A stretch of 64,000 bases of DNA from Elusimicrobia bacterium RIFCSPLOWO2_02_FULL_39_32 (GTDB lineage Bacteria; Elusimicrobiota; Elusimicrobia; 2-02-FULL-39-32): NCBI GenBank assembly GCA_001800135.1, contig MGUU01000013.1, positions 1 through 64,000 of the forward strand, read 5' to 3'. Position numbers and translations under genes: made by a program. Below, piece by piece: positions 42,409-51,919 of the stretch. Below the pieces are notes generated by a model, which worked only from the letters and a program-made list of their open reading frames with translations, made no database searches and had not been told where the DNA came from. The number at the start of each line of letters is the position of its first letter. Positions within the stretch are counted from its first letter, which is position 1.

Positions 42409-42427
42409 GAATACTTAAATAGTATTC
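42409..42427. terminator. Probable gyrA terminator hairpin
   Basis: GAATACT (42409-42415) pairs with AGTATTC (42421-42427). T-rich tracts lie on both sides (TTTTTTTT after it on plus, TTTTTTTC on minus). It lies in the 240 bp between gyrA and rsmA. A second weaker inverted repeat (TAATTTTT/AAAAATTA, 42498-42532) is nearer gyrA. Confidence 0.4.
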
Positions 42428-42549
42428 ATCCTTTTTTTTCAAATAAAAAAACACTAGATTTTTCTTCTTGATTTTCAAAACTAATTGAACTTTGAGCTAA
42501 TTTTTAAATAAAGCACACTCTTTAAAAAATTAGCGCTGGGGAAGGATTT

Positions 42550-45045
42550 TTATTCTTTTTCTTTTTTTTCTTCTTCGTTTTCGTCTTCTTTTACAACTGA
42601 GGCTACATTGGCAATTTTATCGCCTTCTTCTAAACGAACCAGTCTTACTCCTTGAGTATTGCGGCTAATCAAGCGAATATCCTTGCAAGGCAGCCGTATG
42701 GCAATGCCTTGAACTGTCATGATCATCACATCATTTTCATTGGTCACTAACTTAATTCCAAGCACTGAACCGTTACGATCAGAAGTTTTTATGGTGATGA
42801 CCCCTTTTCCTCCGCGCGACTGGTCTCGATACTCTGTTAAATCTGTTCTTTTACCATAACCATTTTCACAGACAGTTAAAAGTGAGGCTTTGGAAGTGGA
42901 TGGGGCTACTTCCATGCCAATCACTTGGTCGTCCGAATCTAATCGAATTCCACGCACCCCTTTTCCTGACCTGCCTATCACTCTAATTTCAGACTCATCA
43001 AATCGAATCGCTTTGCCAAGTTTTGTCCCGATCAGCACCTGCTGTTTGCCATCTGTATGTTTTACGTCCACTAACACATTGCCCTCATCTAAGCCAATGG
43101 CAAATACTCCGCTTGTACGAATATTGTCATATTCTGAAAGAGGAGTTCTTTTTATGGTCCCATTCCTGGTACACATCAAAAGATAAGTTTCTTCCCCCTT
43201 CTTTTCTTCAAAAGTGTCTATGGGAATGGAAGAGGTAATTTTTTCCTCAGGTCCTAACTGCACAAAATTCACAATCGCTTTGCCCCTGGCTGTGCGGCTG
43301 GCATCTGGAATTTCATAAACTCTTAGCCAATAAAGGCGGCCTCGATTAGTAAACAAAAGAAGATATGCGTGCGTATTGGTTACAAAAAGCTGCTCAACGA
43401 AATCATCTTCTTTTGTAGCCATGGCGGTCACGCCTTTTCCCCCTCTTTTTTGGGATCTATAAGTATCTAAAGGAATCCTTTTAACATAACCCGCGTGGGA
43501 AAAAGTAACCACCACATTTTCATCTTCAATGAGATCTTCAATCTCAAATTGACCTGTCTGAGCTGTAATTTTAGTTCTTCGTTCATCCCCATATTTTTCT
43601 TTTAATTCCTTAAGGTCTGCTTTAATAATCTCTAAAATCTTTTTTGGATCAGCTAAAATTCCTTTTAAACGGGCAATGGTTTTAATCAGTTCCAAATACT
43701 CATCTTCAATCTTCTTTCTTTCTAACCCGGTTAACTGATGCAGCCTCATGTCTAAAATAGCCTGAGACTGAATTTTGGAAAGAGCAAATTCTTCCATCAA
43801 TCTTGCGCGAGCCTCATCCACGTCTTTAGATTCTCGAATGATTTTTACGATTTTATTTAGGTTGTCTATTGCGATCTTTAAACCTTCTAAAATATGCGCC
43901 CGGTCTTCAGCTTTTTTTAATTCAAATTTGGTCTTTCTAACAATCACAATTTCCCGATGGCGCACATATTGACGCAGCACTTCTTTAAATGGAAGTACTC
44001 TTGGCCGTCCATCTACAATCGCCAGCATAATCACGCCAAACGAAACTTCCATTTGGGTCAGTTTAAATAATTGATTAAGAACTATGTTGGCATTGCCGTC
44101 TCTTTTTATTTCAATCACCACGCGAATCCCTTCTCTGGAAGATTCATCCCGAATGTCAGAAATATCAGTTATTTTTTTATCCCGGACTAAAGCGGCAATT
44201 GTTTCCTGAAGAGTGGCTTTATTAACCTGGTAAGGGAGTTCATGAATAATAATAGCCTGCCGTCCACTTTTAATGTCTTCAATTTCCGCTTGAGCGCGAA
44301 TTTTGATAGAACCTCTGCCAGTCTCAAAATAATCTTTAATCCCATTCTTGCCCATAATAATTCCCGCGGTTGGAAAATCTGGACCTTTAACTAATTTTAA
44401 AATGTCTGTTGTGGTAATTTCAGGATTATCAATATAGGCAATCAGCGCATCACAAACCTCGCTTAAATTGTGCGGCGGGATATTGGTAGCCATGCCCACT
44501 GCAATTCCAGAAGAGCCGTTGACTAATAAATTGGGAAGTTTAGCTGGCAAGACCACTGGTTCTTGCAAAGAACCGTCATAGTTAGGAGTAAAATCTACCG
44601 TCTCTTTTTCAATATCTCCCAAAACTTCCTGGGCAACTGTTTGCAAACGAACTTCCGTATAACGCATGGCAGCGGGAGGATCTCCATCAATAGAACCAAA
44701 ATTCCCCTGGCCATCTACTAAAGGAATGCGCAAGGAGAAATCCTGCACCATGCGCACTAACGCATCATAGACTGCCGTATCTCCGTGAGGATGATATTTT
44801 CCTAAAACATCTCCGACCACTCTAGCGGATTTTCTATAAGGTTTACTATGGGCTAATCCCATTTCATCCATGGTGTAAAGAATTCTTCTATGCACAGGTT
44901 TTAAGCCATCCCGAACATCCGGCAGCGCCCTTCCGACAATGACCGACATGGAGTAATCAATATAAGAATTTTTCATTTCATCCTCGATATTACGAGGAAG
45001 AATGCGTTCAAATTCCATGTTTACCTGTCCTTCTTTTTTAGCCAT
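42550..45045 (-). CDS. gyrA: DNA gyrase subunit A
   Basis: I use ATG 45045 (MAKKEGQVN), since GAAGGA lies just upstream; the track's 45051 adds two residues. ~831 residues. Active-site Tyr in [12 protein letters not shown], the [15 protein letters not shown] quinolone-contact helix, and six C-terminal beta-pinwheel blades. The GyrA box QKRGGKG is present, which identifies gyrase rather than topoisomerase IV. The C-terminus is a long acidic Glu/Lys tail. gyrB is not in the window. Confidence 0.97.
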   Translation of the reverse strand: MAKKEGQVNMEFERILPRNIEDEMKNSYIDYSMSVIVGRALPDVRDGLKPVHRRILYTMDEMGLAHSKPYRKSARVVGDVLGKYHPHGDTAVYDALVRMVQDFSLRIPLVDGQGNFGSIDGDPPAAMRYTEVRLQTVAQEVLGDIEKETVDFTPNYDGSLQEPVVLPAKLPNLLVNGSSGIAVGMATNIPPHNLSEVCDALIAYIDNPEITTTDILKLVKGPDFPTAGIIMGKNGIKDYFETGRGSIKIRAQAEIEDIKSGRQAIIIHELPYQVNKATLQETIAALVRDKKITDISDIRDESSREGIRVVIEIKRDGNANIVLNQLFKLTQMEVSFGVIMLAIVDGRPRVLPFKEVLRQYVRHREIVIVRKTKFELKKAEDRAHILEGLKIAIDNLNKIVKIIRESKDVDEARARLMEEFALSKIQSQAILDMRLHQLTGLERKKIEDEYLELIKTIARLKGILADPKKILEIIKADLKELKEKYGDERRTKITAQTGQFEIEDLIEDENVVVTFSHAGYVKRIPLDTYRSQKRGGKGVTAMATKEDDFVEQLFVTNTHAYLLLFTNRGRLYWLRVYEIPDASRTARGKAIVNFVQLGPEEKITSSIPIDTFEEKKGEETYLLMCTRNGTIKRTPLSEYDNIRTSGVFAIGLDEGNVLVDVKHTDGKQQVLIGTKLGKAIRFDESEIRVIGRSGKGVRGIRLDSDDQVIGMEVAPSTSKASLLTVCENGYGKRTDLTEYRDQSRGGKGVITIKTSDRNGSVLGIKLVTNENDVMIMTVQGIAIRLPCKDIRLISRNTQGVRLVRLEEGDKIANVASVVKEDENEEEKKEKE

Positions 45046-45067
45046 AACCATCCTTCATAAAATTTTT

Positions 45068-45141
45068 TGGCGCCAACGGGATTTGAACCCGTGGTCTCTG
45101 CCTTGAGAGGGCAGCGTCCTTGGCCGCTAGACGATGGCGCC
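45068..45141 (-). tRNA. tRNA-Glu (anticodon CTC)
   Basis: On the minus strand: GGCGCCA acceptor with TGGCGCC, D-arm GTCTAGCGGCCAAGGAC, anticodon loop CTCTCAA (CTC, reads GAG), T-loop GTTCAAATC. CCA is not encoded. Confidence 0.94.
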
Positions 45142-45168
45142 CTCTATTTTCCAAAACTTTTGAACCAC

Positions 45169-45202
45169 TAGCTTGAATAATTCAATTGAATTATTCGAGC
45201 TA
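45169..45202. repeat. 34 bp near-perfect palindrome upstream of tRNA-Glu
   Basis: TAGCTTGAATAATTCAA pairs with TTGAATTATTCGAGCTA around the centre CAATTG, with a single G:T-type mismatch per arm. It resembles in sequence (GAATAATT core) and in position (beside a tRNA) the hairpin at 58415. Confidence 0.7.
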
Positions 45203-45243
45203 GAATAACAATTTTTATAAATTAAATCAAACGAGGTTTTAAT

Positions 45244-45308
45244 TTAAACCCGTATTTTGCGATCTTGGCTTTAGGATCCAATGCCCTATTACAAAATAAG
45301 GATTTAAA
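45244..45308. repeat. Dispersed intergenic repeat forming an inverted pair
   Basis: TTTAAACCCGTATTTTG on the left is followed ~35 nt later by CAAAATAAGGATTTA, its imperfect reverse complement. The left part is identical over TTAAACCCGTATTTTGC to the copy at 28620. Between tRNA-Glu and aroC. Confidence 0.55.
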
Positions 45309-45329
45309 GAGAAGGATTTAAAAATTCGA

Positions 45330-46493
45330 TTATTTTTTTAAATGGCCGCATTGAGCAAAATTGCGCAAAGCATGATCTGCCAAAACTAAAGCCACCATGG
45401 CTTCAACCGTAGCGATCGCTCTGGGCAATACGCAAGGATCATGACGGCCAGCGCCTTTTAAAAAGCTCTTTTCCCCTTTTATGTTTACTGTTTCTTGCTC
45501 TTTACGAATTGTTGCGGTTGGTTTAAAAGCAACTTTCAGCAAAAGATTTTCACCTGTACTAATGCCTCCTAATACCCCGCCCGCTTTATTGCTGGCAGGT
45601 TTTACTTTTCCAGAAGCATCCGTGGTAAAGGGATCATTATGCTGGGAACCTTTTAGCTCTGCCACCTCTCCCCCTAACCCAATCTCTACTGACTTTGTTG
45701 CATGAATAGATTTTAAAGCTTTAAATAAATCCGCGTCCAACTTATCAAAAACAGGTTCCCCTAAACCAACAGGCATGTTGCGAACCACCACGCCAACAAC
45801 ACCTCCCAGAGAATCCCCCTCTTTCATCGCCTCTTTAATTAGAGTCTCCATCTTGTTTGCAGCAACCCTATCTGGACAACGAGTGCTATGGGATTCCACT
45901 TCTTTTAAAGTGACTTTTTCTGAGTTTACATTTGCGCTGATCTTGCCAATTTGTAAAACATAAGCGATGATCTCTAACCCATAAAATTCTCTTAAAATCT
46001 TCTTTGCAATTGCGCCGGCAGCAACACGCCCCCAGGTTTCCCTATAAGAAGAGCGGCCTCCTCCTCTATAATCATAAATTCCATACTTAGCCCTATAGGC
46101 AAAACCCGCATGTCCTGGCCGGTCTATCTCCTTTAAAAAATCATAATCTTGGGAACGCACATCCCTATTCCAGGACACTATCGTTATCGGAGCGCCAGTG
46201 GTTTTACCCTCAAAAACTCCAGAGAGAATCCAGGCAATATCTTGTTCTTTACGTGGAGTGGTGATTCCTGTTTGTCCTGGCTTTCTTCGATCTAACTCTT
46301 TCTGAATTTCATCACAAGTAAATAGTTGGGAACCCGTTTCCTTACCAGATTCAGTTCTTAAAACAATTTTTTCTTCTTTACATTTTAAAGCGACTAAAGG
46401 CGGGCAGCCTTCAATCACCACACCCATTGCAGGCCCATGAGATTCTCCCCAAGTTGTAATTTTGAACAATTTTCCAAAACTATCGCCAGCCAT
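45330..46493 (-). CDS. aroC: Chorismate synthase
   Basis: 387 residues. Signature regions: [42 protein letters not shown]-type [71 protein letters not shown] and [22 protein letters not shown]. It converts EPSP to chorismate and needs reduced FMN. It closes the aroE-trm112-aroC group on the minus strand; a GAGGT box precedes the ATG. Confidence 0.97.
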   Translation of the reverse strand: MAGDSFGKLFKITTWGESHGPAMGVVIEGCPPLVALKCKEEKIVLRTESGKETGSQLFTCDEIQKELDRRKPGQTGITTPRKEQDIAWILSGVFEGKTTGAPITIVSWNRDVRSQDYDFLKEIDRPGHAGFAYRAKYGIYDYRGGGRSSYRETWGRVAAGAIAKKILREFYGLEIIAYVLQIGKISANVNSEKVTLKEVESHSTRCPDRVAANKMETLIKEAMKEGDSLGGVVGVVVRNMPVGLGEPVFDKLDADLFKALKSIHATKSVEIGLGGEVAELKGSQHNDPFTTDASGKVKPASNKAGGVLGGISTGENLLLKVAFKPTATIRKEQETVNIKGEKSFLKGAGRHDPCVLPRAIATVEAMVALVLADHALRNFAQCGHLKK

Positions 46494-46507
46494 ATTTTTA
46501 AACCTCT

Positions 46508-46669
46508 TTAAGCTTCTTCCACCAACATGATTGGTATTCCTTCTTTAATCGGATAACTCCTCTTGCAAACCGTGCAGATCAATCTTTGATTTTGTTCATC
46601 CAGTTGAACCGGCGGTCTAGTCTCACATGCCGGACAAGCAAGTATTTTTAATAATTCTTTGTCTATCAT
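46508..46669 (-). CDS. Trm112/UPF0434-family small zinc-ribbon protein
   Basis: A 53-residue gene too short for the ORF track. It reads [20 protein letters not shown]...[24 protein letters not shown]. The C-x2-C...C-x2-C ribbon and the ending YPIxxGIPxML are diagnostic of the Trm112 (YcaR) family, whose members activate methyltransferases in eukaryotes and archaea; the bacterial role is unclear. It starts 1 nt after the aroE stop codon and ends shortly before aroC, so it belongs to that operon. Confidence 0.9.
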   Translation of the reverse strand: MIDKELLKILACPACETRPPVQLDEQNQRLICTVCKRSYPIKEGIPIMLVEEA

Positions 46670-46670
46670 T

Positions 46671-47510
46671 TTATTTCCCCTCCAAAGCTTTTTTCATAAG
46701 TGATACTGGCGGTTTTTCGCCTGTCCAAAGAGAAAAAGAAAGAGCTCCCTGATGGATCAGCATGCCTAGCCCTCCTAAACAGGTTGCTCCAGAATTTTTA
46801 GCAGAAATCAATAAAGATGTTGCTTTCGCATACTGTGCGTCAAAAACAAATAAGCTAGGTGAAATTAAATTTGAGTTTAATTCTACACTACTAGGAGTAG
46901 CATTCAAAAATAAATCACACTCTCTGATAGCATGATTTAAACTGTCAGAACTAAACTTTTCGCACGTCAAATCAGAATTTGGATACCATTTTTTAAGATG
47001 CGCTATTAAATCTTGGGCTCTTTCCAAAGTTCTATTCAAAACTACTATTTTCTTAATCCCAGAGTCCAACAAAGCTACGGCTATTGAATGAGCAGTGCCT
47101 CCGCCTCCTAAAATAACAGCTTTTTTGCCTAAAGGATCAAATTGTCCATCCTCTTTTAATGAAGATAAAAAACCAGGGGCATCTGTATTATCTCCAATTA
47201 ATCTGCCATGACGGTTAATAATGGTATTAACCGCTCCTATTTTTTTTGCAAGCGGAGAACATTCATCCAAATAAGGGATAATGCTTTGTTTATGCGGAAT
47301 CGTCACATTGACTCCAACTAAATTTAAGCTCTTTAAAGCCTCTACCGCTCCTTTTAATTTTTCTTCCTTGACTAAAAATGGGAGATAGACAAAATCTAAA
47401 TTTAATTCTGAAAAAGCATAGTTATGCATCTGTGGAGATAGTGTAAAGTTAATTGGATCTCCAAAAATTCCAACGATTTTTGTTGTTCCTTTAATTGTAA
47501 ATGAATTCAT
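46671..47510 (-). CDS. aroE: Shikimate dehydrogenase
   Basis: 279 residues. The shikimate-binding LSPQMHNYAF, catalytic Lys in NVTIPHKQSI, DNTDAPGF, the Rossmann GGGGTAHSIAVAL and NRTLERAQDL, and the final LGGLGMLIHQGALSFSLWTG are all present. It reduces 3-dehydroshikimate with NADPH. It overlaps pmbA by 4 nt and is followed by the Trm112 gene and aroC, forming a partial aromatic amino acid cluster. Confidence 0.96.
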   Translation of the reverse strand: MNSFTIKGTTKIVGIFGDPINFTLSPQMHNYAFSELNLDFVYLPFLVKEEKLKGAVEALKSLNLVGVNVTIPHKQSIIPYLDECSPLAKKIGAVNTIINRHGRLIGDNTDAPGFLSSLKEDGQFDPLGKKAVILGGGGTAHSIAVALLDSGIKKIVVLNRTLERAQDLIAHLKKWYPNSDLTCEKFSSDSLNHAIRECDLFLNATPSSVELNSNLISPSLFVFDAQYAKATSLLISAKNSGATCLGGLGMLIHQGALSFSLWTGEKPPVSLMKKALEGK

Positions 47511-48880
47511 GCGCCACTGATGACCATTTCTTGAACTCTAAAAGTTGGACTTCCCGTAGAACCAAAAAAAGTTAAATCTTCACAAACCCTGTCAATATTT
47601 TTTAAAAGATGGATTAAGTTACCCGCTAAGGTAATCCCTCTAACTCCATATTTAAATTCCCCATTTTCTAACCAAGCTCCGATGGCTCCTACGGAAAAGT
47701 CTCCAGAAATAGGATCGGCCATATGAAGACCCATGACATCATAAAGATATAAACCTTTTGTCTCCTTAAGCGCCGCTTCCCGCAAACTTGGGCCAGGTTC
47801 TAAATAAAAATTTGAGGTTCCAGAAGATGGAGAACTTTTAAAACCCGCTCTGGAAGCATTGCCCGTAGATCGTGTCCCATCCTTTAAAGCCGTGTAAGTA
47901 TCGTAAAGGAAATGTTTTAATGTTCCATCTTCCACTACTACGGTCCTTTGGGTTGGGAACCCTTCATCATCATAAGGAGCTGTTGCAAGTCCATGAGTCA
48001 AAGTTCCATCATCTACTAACTTAACCATTTTAGAAGCAACATTTTCCCCCATCTTATTCAAAAAAAATGATTTTCCTTTTTGAATGGAATCCGCTAATAC
48101 CGCGCTGGAAATTAAAGAAAGAAACTCCGCAGCGACTGAAGGGTCAAAAATCACAGGAATTTTTCCTGAAGGAATAGGTCTGCCTCCCAACAATGCCAAA
48201 GTTCTTTCAGCAGCGCGTTTAAAAATAAAATCCCAATCTAAATCTTTCTGAAATATTTTTGTTTGGCCAAAACCGCCTTCTTGACGTTCTCCCTCTTTTT
48301 CCGCAAGACAGGATACCCCTAAACCGCTATAAGTTCCGGAAAAAGCCCGTTCAATTCCATTGGAATTGATGATCGCCACATCGCTTAAACCCTCGCTAAA
48401 ACCGGCCCTTAAGATTGATTTAAGAAATGGAACCTGTTTTAAAAGATACGCTTCGCCGTGCTTTAAACGATCCTTGAGATTAGAAATATTACAGCTAAAA
48501 ATAGTTGTGTCTAGGGAGGGTTCTTCTCTGCTAGTTCCTTCAGTTATATCAGGTAATCTTCTAAACCGATCTGGAGGAAGTGATTTTGCAATCTCTAAAG
48601 CGCGTTGAGTAGTTTTTTCTATGCTTTCTTTGGAATCAGCAGTGGTGTAAGCATACCCTTGCTGCCCAGATAAAAATTCCGGTTCTTTCTTACTCAAAAA
48701 AATGACTCGAATCCCTACCCCCCCGCCTTCAGCTTGGCTTAGTTCTTCCAGCTTTTCCTCAGACCAAATCACAGATCTTGATCTTCCTTGACTTAAATAT
48801 ATTTCAAGTTCACAATTGTTTGGGATTTCTTTTTTTGCCCATAAAAAAATATTTTGAGCTTTCTTAAATGAGGAATTCAT
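47507..48880 (-). CDS. PmbA/TldE-family metalloprotease homologue
   Basis: 457 residues with the PmbA/TldD pattern: an N-terminal GVGIRVIF...GYAYTTADSKESIEKTTQRAL, a middle GGRPIPSGKIPVIFDPSVAAEFLSLI and the C-terminal GVRGITLAGNLIHLLKNIDRVCEDL. The zinc motif HExxxH belongs to TldD and is not seen here, consistent with TldE/PmbA, which forms a heterodimer with TldD. No tldD is in the window. Starts 5 nt after the TPR gene. Confidence 0.88.
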   Translation of the reverse strand: MNSSFKKAQNIFLWAKKEIPNNCELEIYLSQGRSRSVIWSEEKLEELSQAEGGGVGIRVIFLSKKEPEFLSGQQGYAYTTADSKESIEKTTQRALEIAKSLPPDRFRRLPDITEGTSREEPSLDTTIFSCNISNLKDRLKHGEAYLLKQVPFLKSILRAGFSEGLSDVAIINSNGIERAFSGTYSGLGVSCLAEKEGERQEGGFGQTKIFQKDLDWDFIFKRAAERTLALLGGRPIPSGKIPVIFDPSVAAEFLSLISSAVLADSIQKGKSFFLNKMGENVASKMVKLVDDGTLTHGLATAPYDDEGFPTQRTVVVEDGTLKHFLYDTYTALKDGTRSTGNASRAGFKSSPSSGTSNFYLEPGPSLREAALKETKGLYLYDVMGLHMADPISGDFSVGAIGAWLENGEFKYGVRGITLAGNLIHLLKNIDRVCEDLTFFGSTGSPTFRVQEMVISGA

Positions 48881-48885
48881 CAGAA

Positions 48886-49404
48886 TTATCTTAAAAAAGA
48901 AACAGAATCCCTTTTAAGGCTGGATACTAATTTTCGCAAATTTTCTGCTTCAGGAGAGTTGGGGTCTAATTCTAAAGCTCTTTGCCAATATTTTTCCCCT
49001 TCTTGGGGCATATTCATCAGAACGTAAGTGACTCCTAATTGATAAAGAGCCTGCGGATTATTGGGATCTTTAGATAGTACTCTCTCACATAATTTTTTAG
49101 ACCACCAATAACGCTGAGAATGAAGATTTACCAACGATTGATAGAGGAGCCTGTCATTGGATAAGAGCCGATAACTTAAACGCGAGGGACGATAATGCTC
49201 CAAAAAATATCCCATATAAAAAAAGAGAACGGAAATAAGTAAAAACAAAACCCCTTTTTTTCTGCGTTCCAAAAGAAGGATGCTGTCGTTGAACAGCCGG
49301 TCCCTAATAAACTTATTGAAACGGGCAATCCATGCAGGCCTATAAAAAAATGTAAACCCCAGCAATAAGAAGAAAACAGCTAAGATAAAAATAAGGTAAG
49401 TCAC
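48886..49404 (-). CDS. Membrane-anchored TPR protein
   Basis: 172 residues: two N-terminal transmembrane helices (about 2-20 and 51-69), then TPR units ending CERVLSKDPNNPQALYQLGVTYVLMNMPQEGEKYWQRALELDPNSPEA with the W/G/A/P spacing of the repeat. Probably a scaffold; no specific partner is evident. Lies between mutY and pmbA on the same strand. Confidence 0.75.
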   Translation of the reverse strand: MTYLIFILAVFFLLLGFTFFYRPAWIARFNKFIRDRLFNDSILLLERRKKGVLFLLISVLFFYMGYFLEHYRPSRLSYRLLSNDRLLYQSLVNLHSQRYWWSKKLCERVLSKDPNNPQALYQLGVTYVLMNMPQEGEKYWQRALELDPNSPEAENLRKLVSSLKRDSVSFLR

Positions 49405-49433
49405 GTTAAAATCGGAATATACTAAATCCTGTT

Positions 49434-50501
49434 TTAGAGAGCAAGCGCTTTCTTAAGAATCGAAGAGCTTGCGATCTTTTTTAAATCTTTATTTGCAACC
49501 CATTGAGTAGGGCCAAACCCTTGTAAACTACCGTCTAAAGAACTCTTGACTACATGAATTTTCAAGCGGTGATGCGTGATGGAATGAAAAAAATTTCCCA
49601 TATAAGCGCATTCTTTAATCTTACATTTTGTCTGCTGACTAAAAATCTTAAAAAATTCTTCTAAAAGAGCCTGTTTATTTCTTACTTTCAAATCTTTTTT
49701 CAATTGGATCATTGGAAATTCCCATAACTCTTTTAACCACTGCTCATTTTTAGACCGTTTTCGCACTAAAAATTTAATAGAGCCGTCTATTTTTTTTACA
49801 GCCATTAAAAGCGCAAAAAAACGATATTGTGTCTGATTCTTCTTAGTTAATTGCGGATAAAATGACTGCAGATTCTTTTTAAAAGCGCCGCAGCCCTTTT
49901 GCAACGGACAACTTAAACAGGTTGGGTTTTGAGGATTACAAACTAAAGCTCCCAATTCCATTAAAGATTGATTAAATGAAGATGGGTCATTTTTTAATTG
50001 ATAGGATTGGTCGATCAGATGTTTGGCAATCTCTTCTAATTTCTGATTAGATTTCTCTAAAAAAAATCGGCTAAACACCCTTTTTACATTTCCGTCTAAC
50101 ACTGGATAAGGTAGATGGTAGGCAATGGAAAGAATGGCGCCAGCTGTATAAGGGCCGATCCCTGGAAGTTTTAAAAGCTCCTCAAAGGTACTGGGCAGAT
50201 TCCCCTTAAACTTTTCTGTAACGATTCTCGCTGTTTTTAAAAGATTTCGCGCTCGGGTATAGTAACCCAAACCAGACCAAAGAGGGAGAACATCTTCTTC
50301 CTCTGCTTGGGCAAGCGCCTTTATGGTTGGAAATTTTTTTAAAAATCTTTGATAATAAGGAATAACATTATTTACTTGGGTTTGTTGGAGCATGATCTCT
50401 GATACCCACACATGGTAAGCATCCTGAAATTTTCTCCAAGGCAGATCTCTTTTAAATTGCTGATACCAAAATTCTAACTCGTGAAAAGGGAAAGTAATCA
50501 A
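49434..50501 (-). CDS. mutY: Adenine DNA glycosylase MutY
   Basis: 355 residues. LPWRKFQDAYHVWVSEIMLQQTQV at the start, the helix-hairpin-helix LPGIGPYTAGAILSIA, catalytic Asp in VLDGNVKRV and the [4Fe-4S] motif C-x6-C-x2-C-x5-C (CNPQNPTCLSCPLQKGC). The C-terminal MutT-like domain recognises 8-oxoguanine. It removes adenine mispaired with 8-oxoG. Confidence 0.96.
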   Translation of the reverse strand: MITFPFHELEFWYQQFKRDLPWRKFQDAYHVWVSEIMLQQTQVNNVIPYYQRFLKKFPTIKALAQAEEEDVLPLWSGLGYYTRARNLLKTARIVTEKFKGNLPSTFEELLKLPGIGPYTAGAILSIAYHLPYPVLDGNVKRVFSRFFLEKSNQKLEEIAKHLIDQSYQLKNDPSSFNQSLMELGALVCNPQNPTCLSCPLQKGCGAFKKNLQSFYPQLTKKNQTQYRFFALLMAVKKIDGSIKFLVRKRSKNEQWLKELWEFPMIQLKKDLKVRNKQALLEEFFKIFSQQTKCKIKECAYMGNFFHSITHHRLKIHVVKSSLDGSLQGFGPTQWVANKDLKKIASSSILKKALAL

Positions 50502-50511
50502 ATTACGGGGT

Positions 50512-51132
50512 TTAAGCTGGAATTAGAATGGATCTTTGTTTGAGATCGGAATTAAACTGATTCCATTCTTTAAAAAGAACCGCTTCCATCCCTAAAGATT
50601 GAGCAGCAACCACATTTTCTTTTAAATCATCCACAAAAAAAGTTTCTTTTGCCTTCACTGAATAATTTTTTAAAACCAATTTAAAAAGTTCAGGGTCTGG
50701 TTTTAAAAGATGAACATCGCAGGAGGCGATAAAACCATTCAACTCATTTAACCAGAAACAATGTTCCCTTAAATAAGAAGCGTGCCAGGGATTTGTATTG
50801 GATAAAACTACAATCGGATATTTTTTATGCAAGCTAGTGACGATCTCAATCATTTCCTTTTTTTCAGTAAAAATATTGTTCCAGATAGGGATGAATTCAT
50901 CCATTTGAATTTTAAGCTCTAGTTCTTTTCTCAAGATTTCAAAAAATTTTTCTGGCTCTAATAAACCCTTGTCCCATCCTTGAGACAGCTTAGAATCTCT
51001 AAACAAGCTAAAAACCTTTAAAGGATTTAAAACCCCGAATTTTTCTAAATTCCTAATGGCAATGGAAAAATCAAAATCAACCAAAACCTTGCCAAGATCA
51101 AAAATAAGTAATTTTAAGAAGGACTGATTCAT
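50512..51132 (-). CDS. HAD-superfamily hydrolase (YihX-like)
   Basis: 206 residues. Motif I reads FDLGKVLVDFD (nucleophile Asp, with Gly in place of the usual second Asp, as in the YihX/epoxide hydrolase-like subgroup), motif II VVLSNT, motif III Lys in HLLKPDPELF and motif IV FVDDLKENVVAA. The cap is small and helical. Substrate not predictable; YihX members hydrolyse sugar phosphates. Transcribed divergently from fur. Confidence 0.85.
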   Translation of the reverse strand: MNQSFLKLLIFDLGKVLVDFDFSIAIRNLEKFGVLNPLKVFSLFRDSKLSQGWDKGLLEPEKFFEILRKELELKIQMDEFIPIWNNIFTEKKEMIEIVTSLHKKYPIVVLSNTNPWHASYLREHCFWLNELNGFIASCDVHLLKPDPELFKLVLKNYSVKAKETFFVDDLKENVVAAQSLGMEAVLFKEWNQFNSDLKQRSILIPA

Positions 51133-51181
51133 AAACGTTTATAAAAATACTATTTTTGACTTATGATTTCAATCTTGCCCC

Positions 51182-51226
51182 TTGACAATCTCTCTACAAG
51201 AAATATATAATTGAGACTGATTCTCA
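51182..51226 (+). promoter_or_regulatory. fur promoter with overlapping Fur box
   Basis: TTGACA (51182-51187), 18 nt spacer, TATAAT (51206-51211). Directly next to it is TGAGACTGATTCTCA (51212-51226), a 7-1-7 inverted repeat matching most of the Fur consensus TGATAATNATTATCA. Binding there would cover the transcription start, so fur is probably autorepressed. Confidence 0.85.
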
Positions 51227-51312
51227 ATATCATTTGTAATTTAAACTGGAAAATAAAAAGATGCTCCACACTCATATAAAAAGGGTGTGGGTACTGACAA
51301 AGGAAAACTCTA

Positions 51313-51750
51313 ATGAAAAGCGAGCCGCATAAAGTTTTTGAACAACTCCTAAATTCAAAAGGGCTTAAAGTTACAAAACAAAGGAATGATATTTTGGATT
51401 ACCTGCTCAAAGCAAAGAAACATGTGACCCCTGAAGATATTTATCGGGACCTGAATAAGAAAGATGCAAACATTGGCAGAGCCACAGTCTTTCGCACCCT
51501 GCATCTCTTAGAAAACGCTGGGTTCGCGGACAAAATCCAATTTGCGGATGGCAGGCTTGCCTACGAGCATAAATTTGCAAGACCGCACCATGATCACATG
51601 ATTTGCGTGGAATGCAGCAGCGTGCTTGAGTTCTCCAATGCCACGATTGAAAAAATACAGGAAGAAATATCTAAAAAATTCATGTTTAAACCTCTTTGGC
51701 ATCGGCATGAGATCTTTGGACGCTGCAAAAAATGCAACAAGATGGATTAA
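51313..51750 (+). CDS. fur: Ferric uptake regulator Fur
   Basis: 145 residues. Winged helix (GLKVTKQRNDILDYLLKAKKHVTPEDIYRDL...GRATVFRTLHLLENAG), metal-binding HHDHMICVECSSVLEF and the second Cys pair C-x2-C near the C-terminus (GRCKKCNK). With Fe(II) it represses iron acquisition genes. Its own promoter carries a Fur box, and a second Fur box lies between it and the porin gene, so it likely controls the following iron locus. AAGGA precedes the ATG. Confidence 0.93.
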   Translation: MKSEPHKVFEQLLNSKGLKVTKQRNDILDYLLKAKKHVTPEDIYRDLNKKDANIGRATVFRTLHLLENAGFADKIQFADGRLAYEHKFARPHHDHMICVECSSVLEFSNATIEKIQEEISKKFMFKPLWHRHEIFGRCKKCNKMD

Positions 51751-51751
51751 G

Positions 51752-51766
51752 TGAGATTTAGTCTCA
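51752..51766 (+). promoter_or_regulatory. Second Fur box, upstream of the porin operon
   Basis: TGAGATTTAGTCTCA has the same 7-1-7 arrangement and the same TGAGA/TCTCA ends as the box at 51212. It starts 2 nt after the fur stop codon and lies ~155 nt before the porin start; a possible promoter (TTGAAA near 51788, GATAAAT near 51809) lies just beyond. Confidence 0.7.
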
Positions 51767-51919
51767 ATATAAAACAAATGAAGGGCTTGAAACAATATGT
51801 TTCACAGATTTGATAAATTTTTTTAAGAGCAAAGGACTTTTAAGTCCAGACTCATCTTGGGCCAGGGCTGGTGAAAAATGCACAACCCAAAGCCAATAAA
51901 TAAGGAAGGAAGAAATAAA

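Noticed and set aside
51834-51847. GGACTTTTAAGTCC palindrome in the porin leader
   Set aside because: Short and AT-rich in the middle; no clear match to a known operator and no second copy seen.
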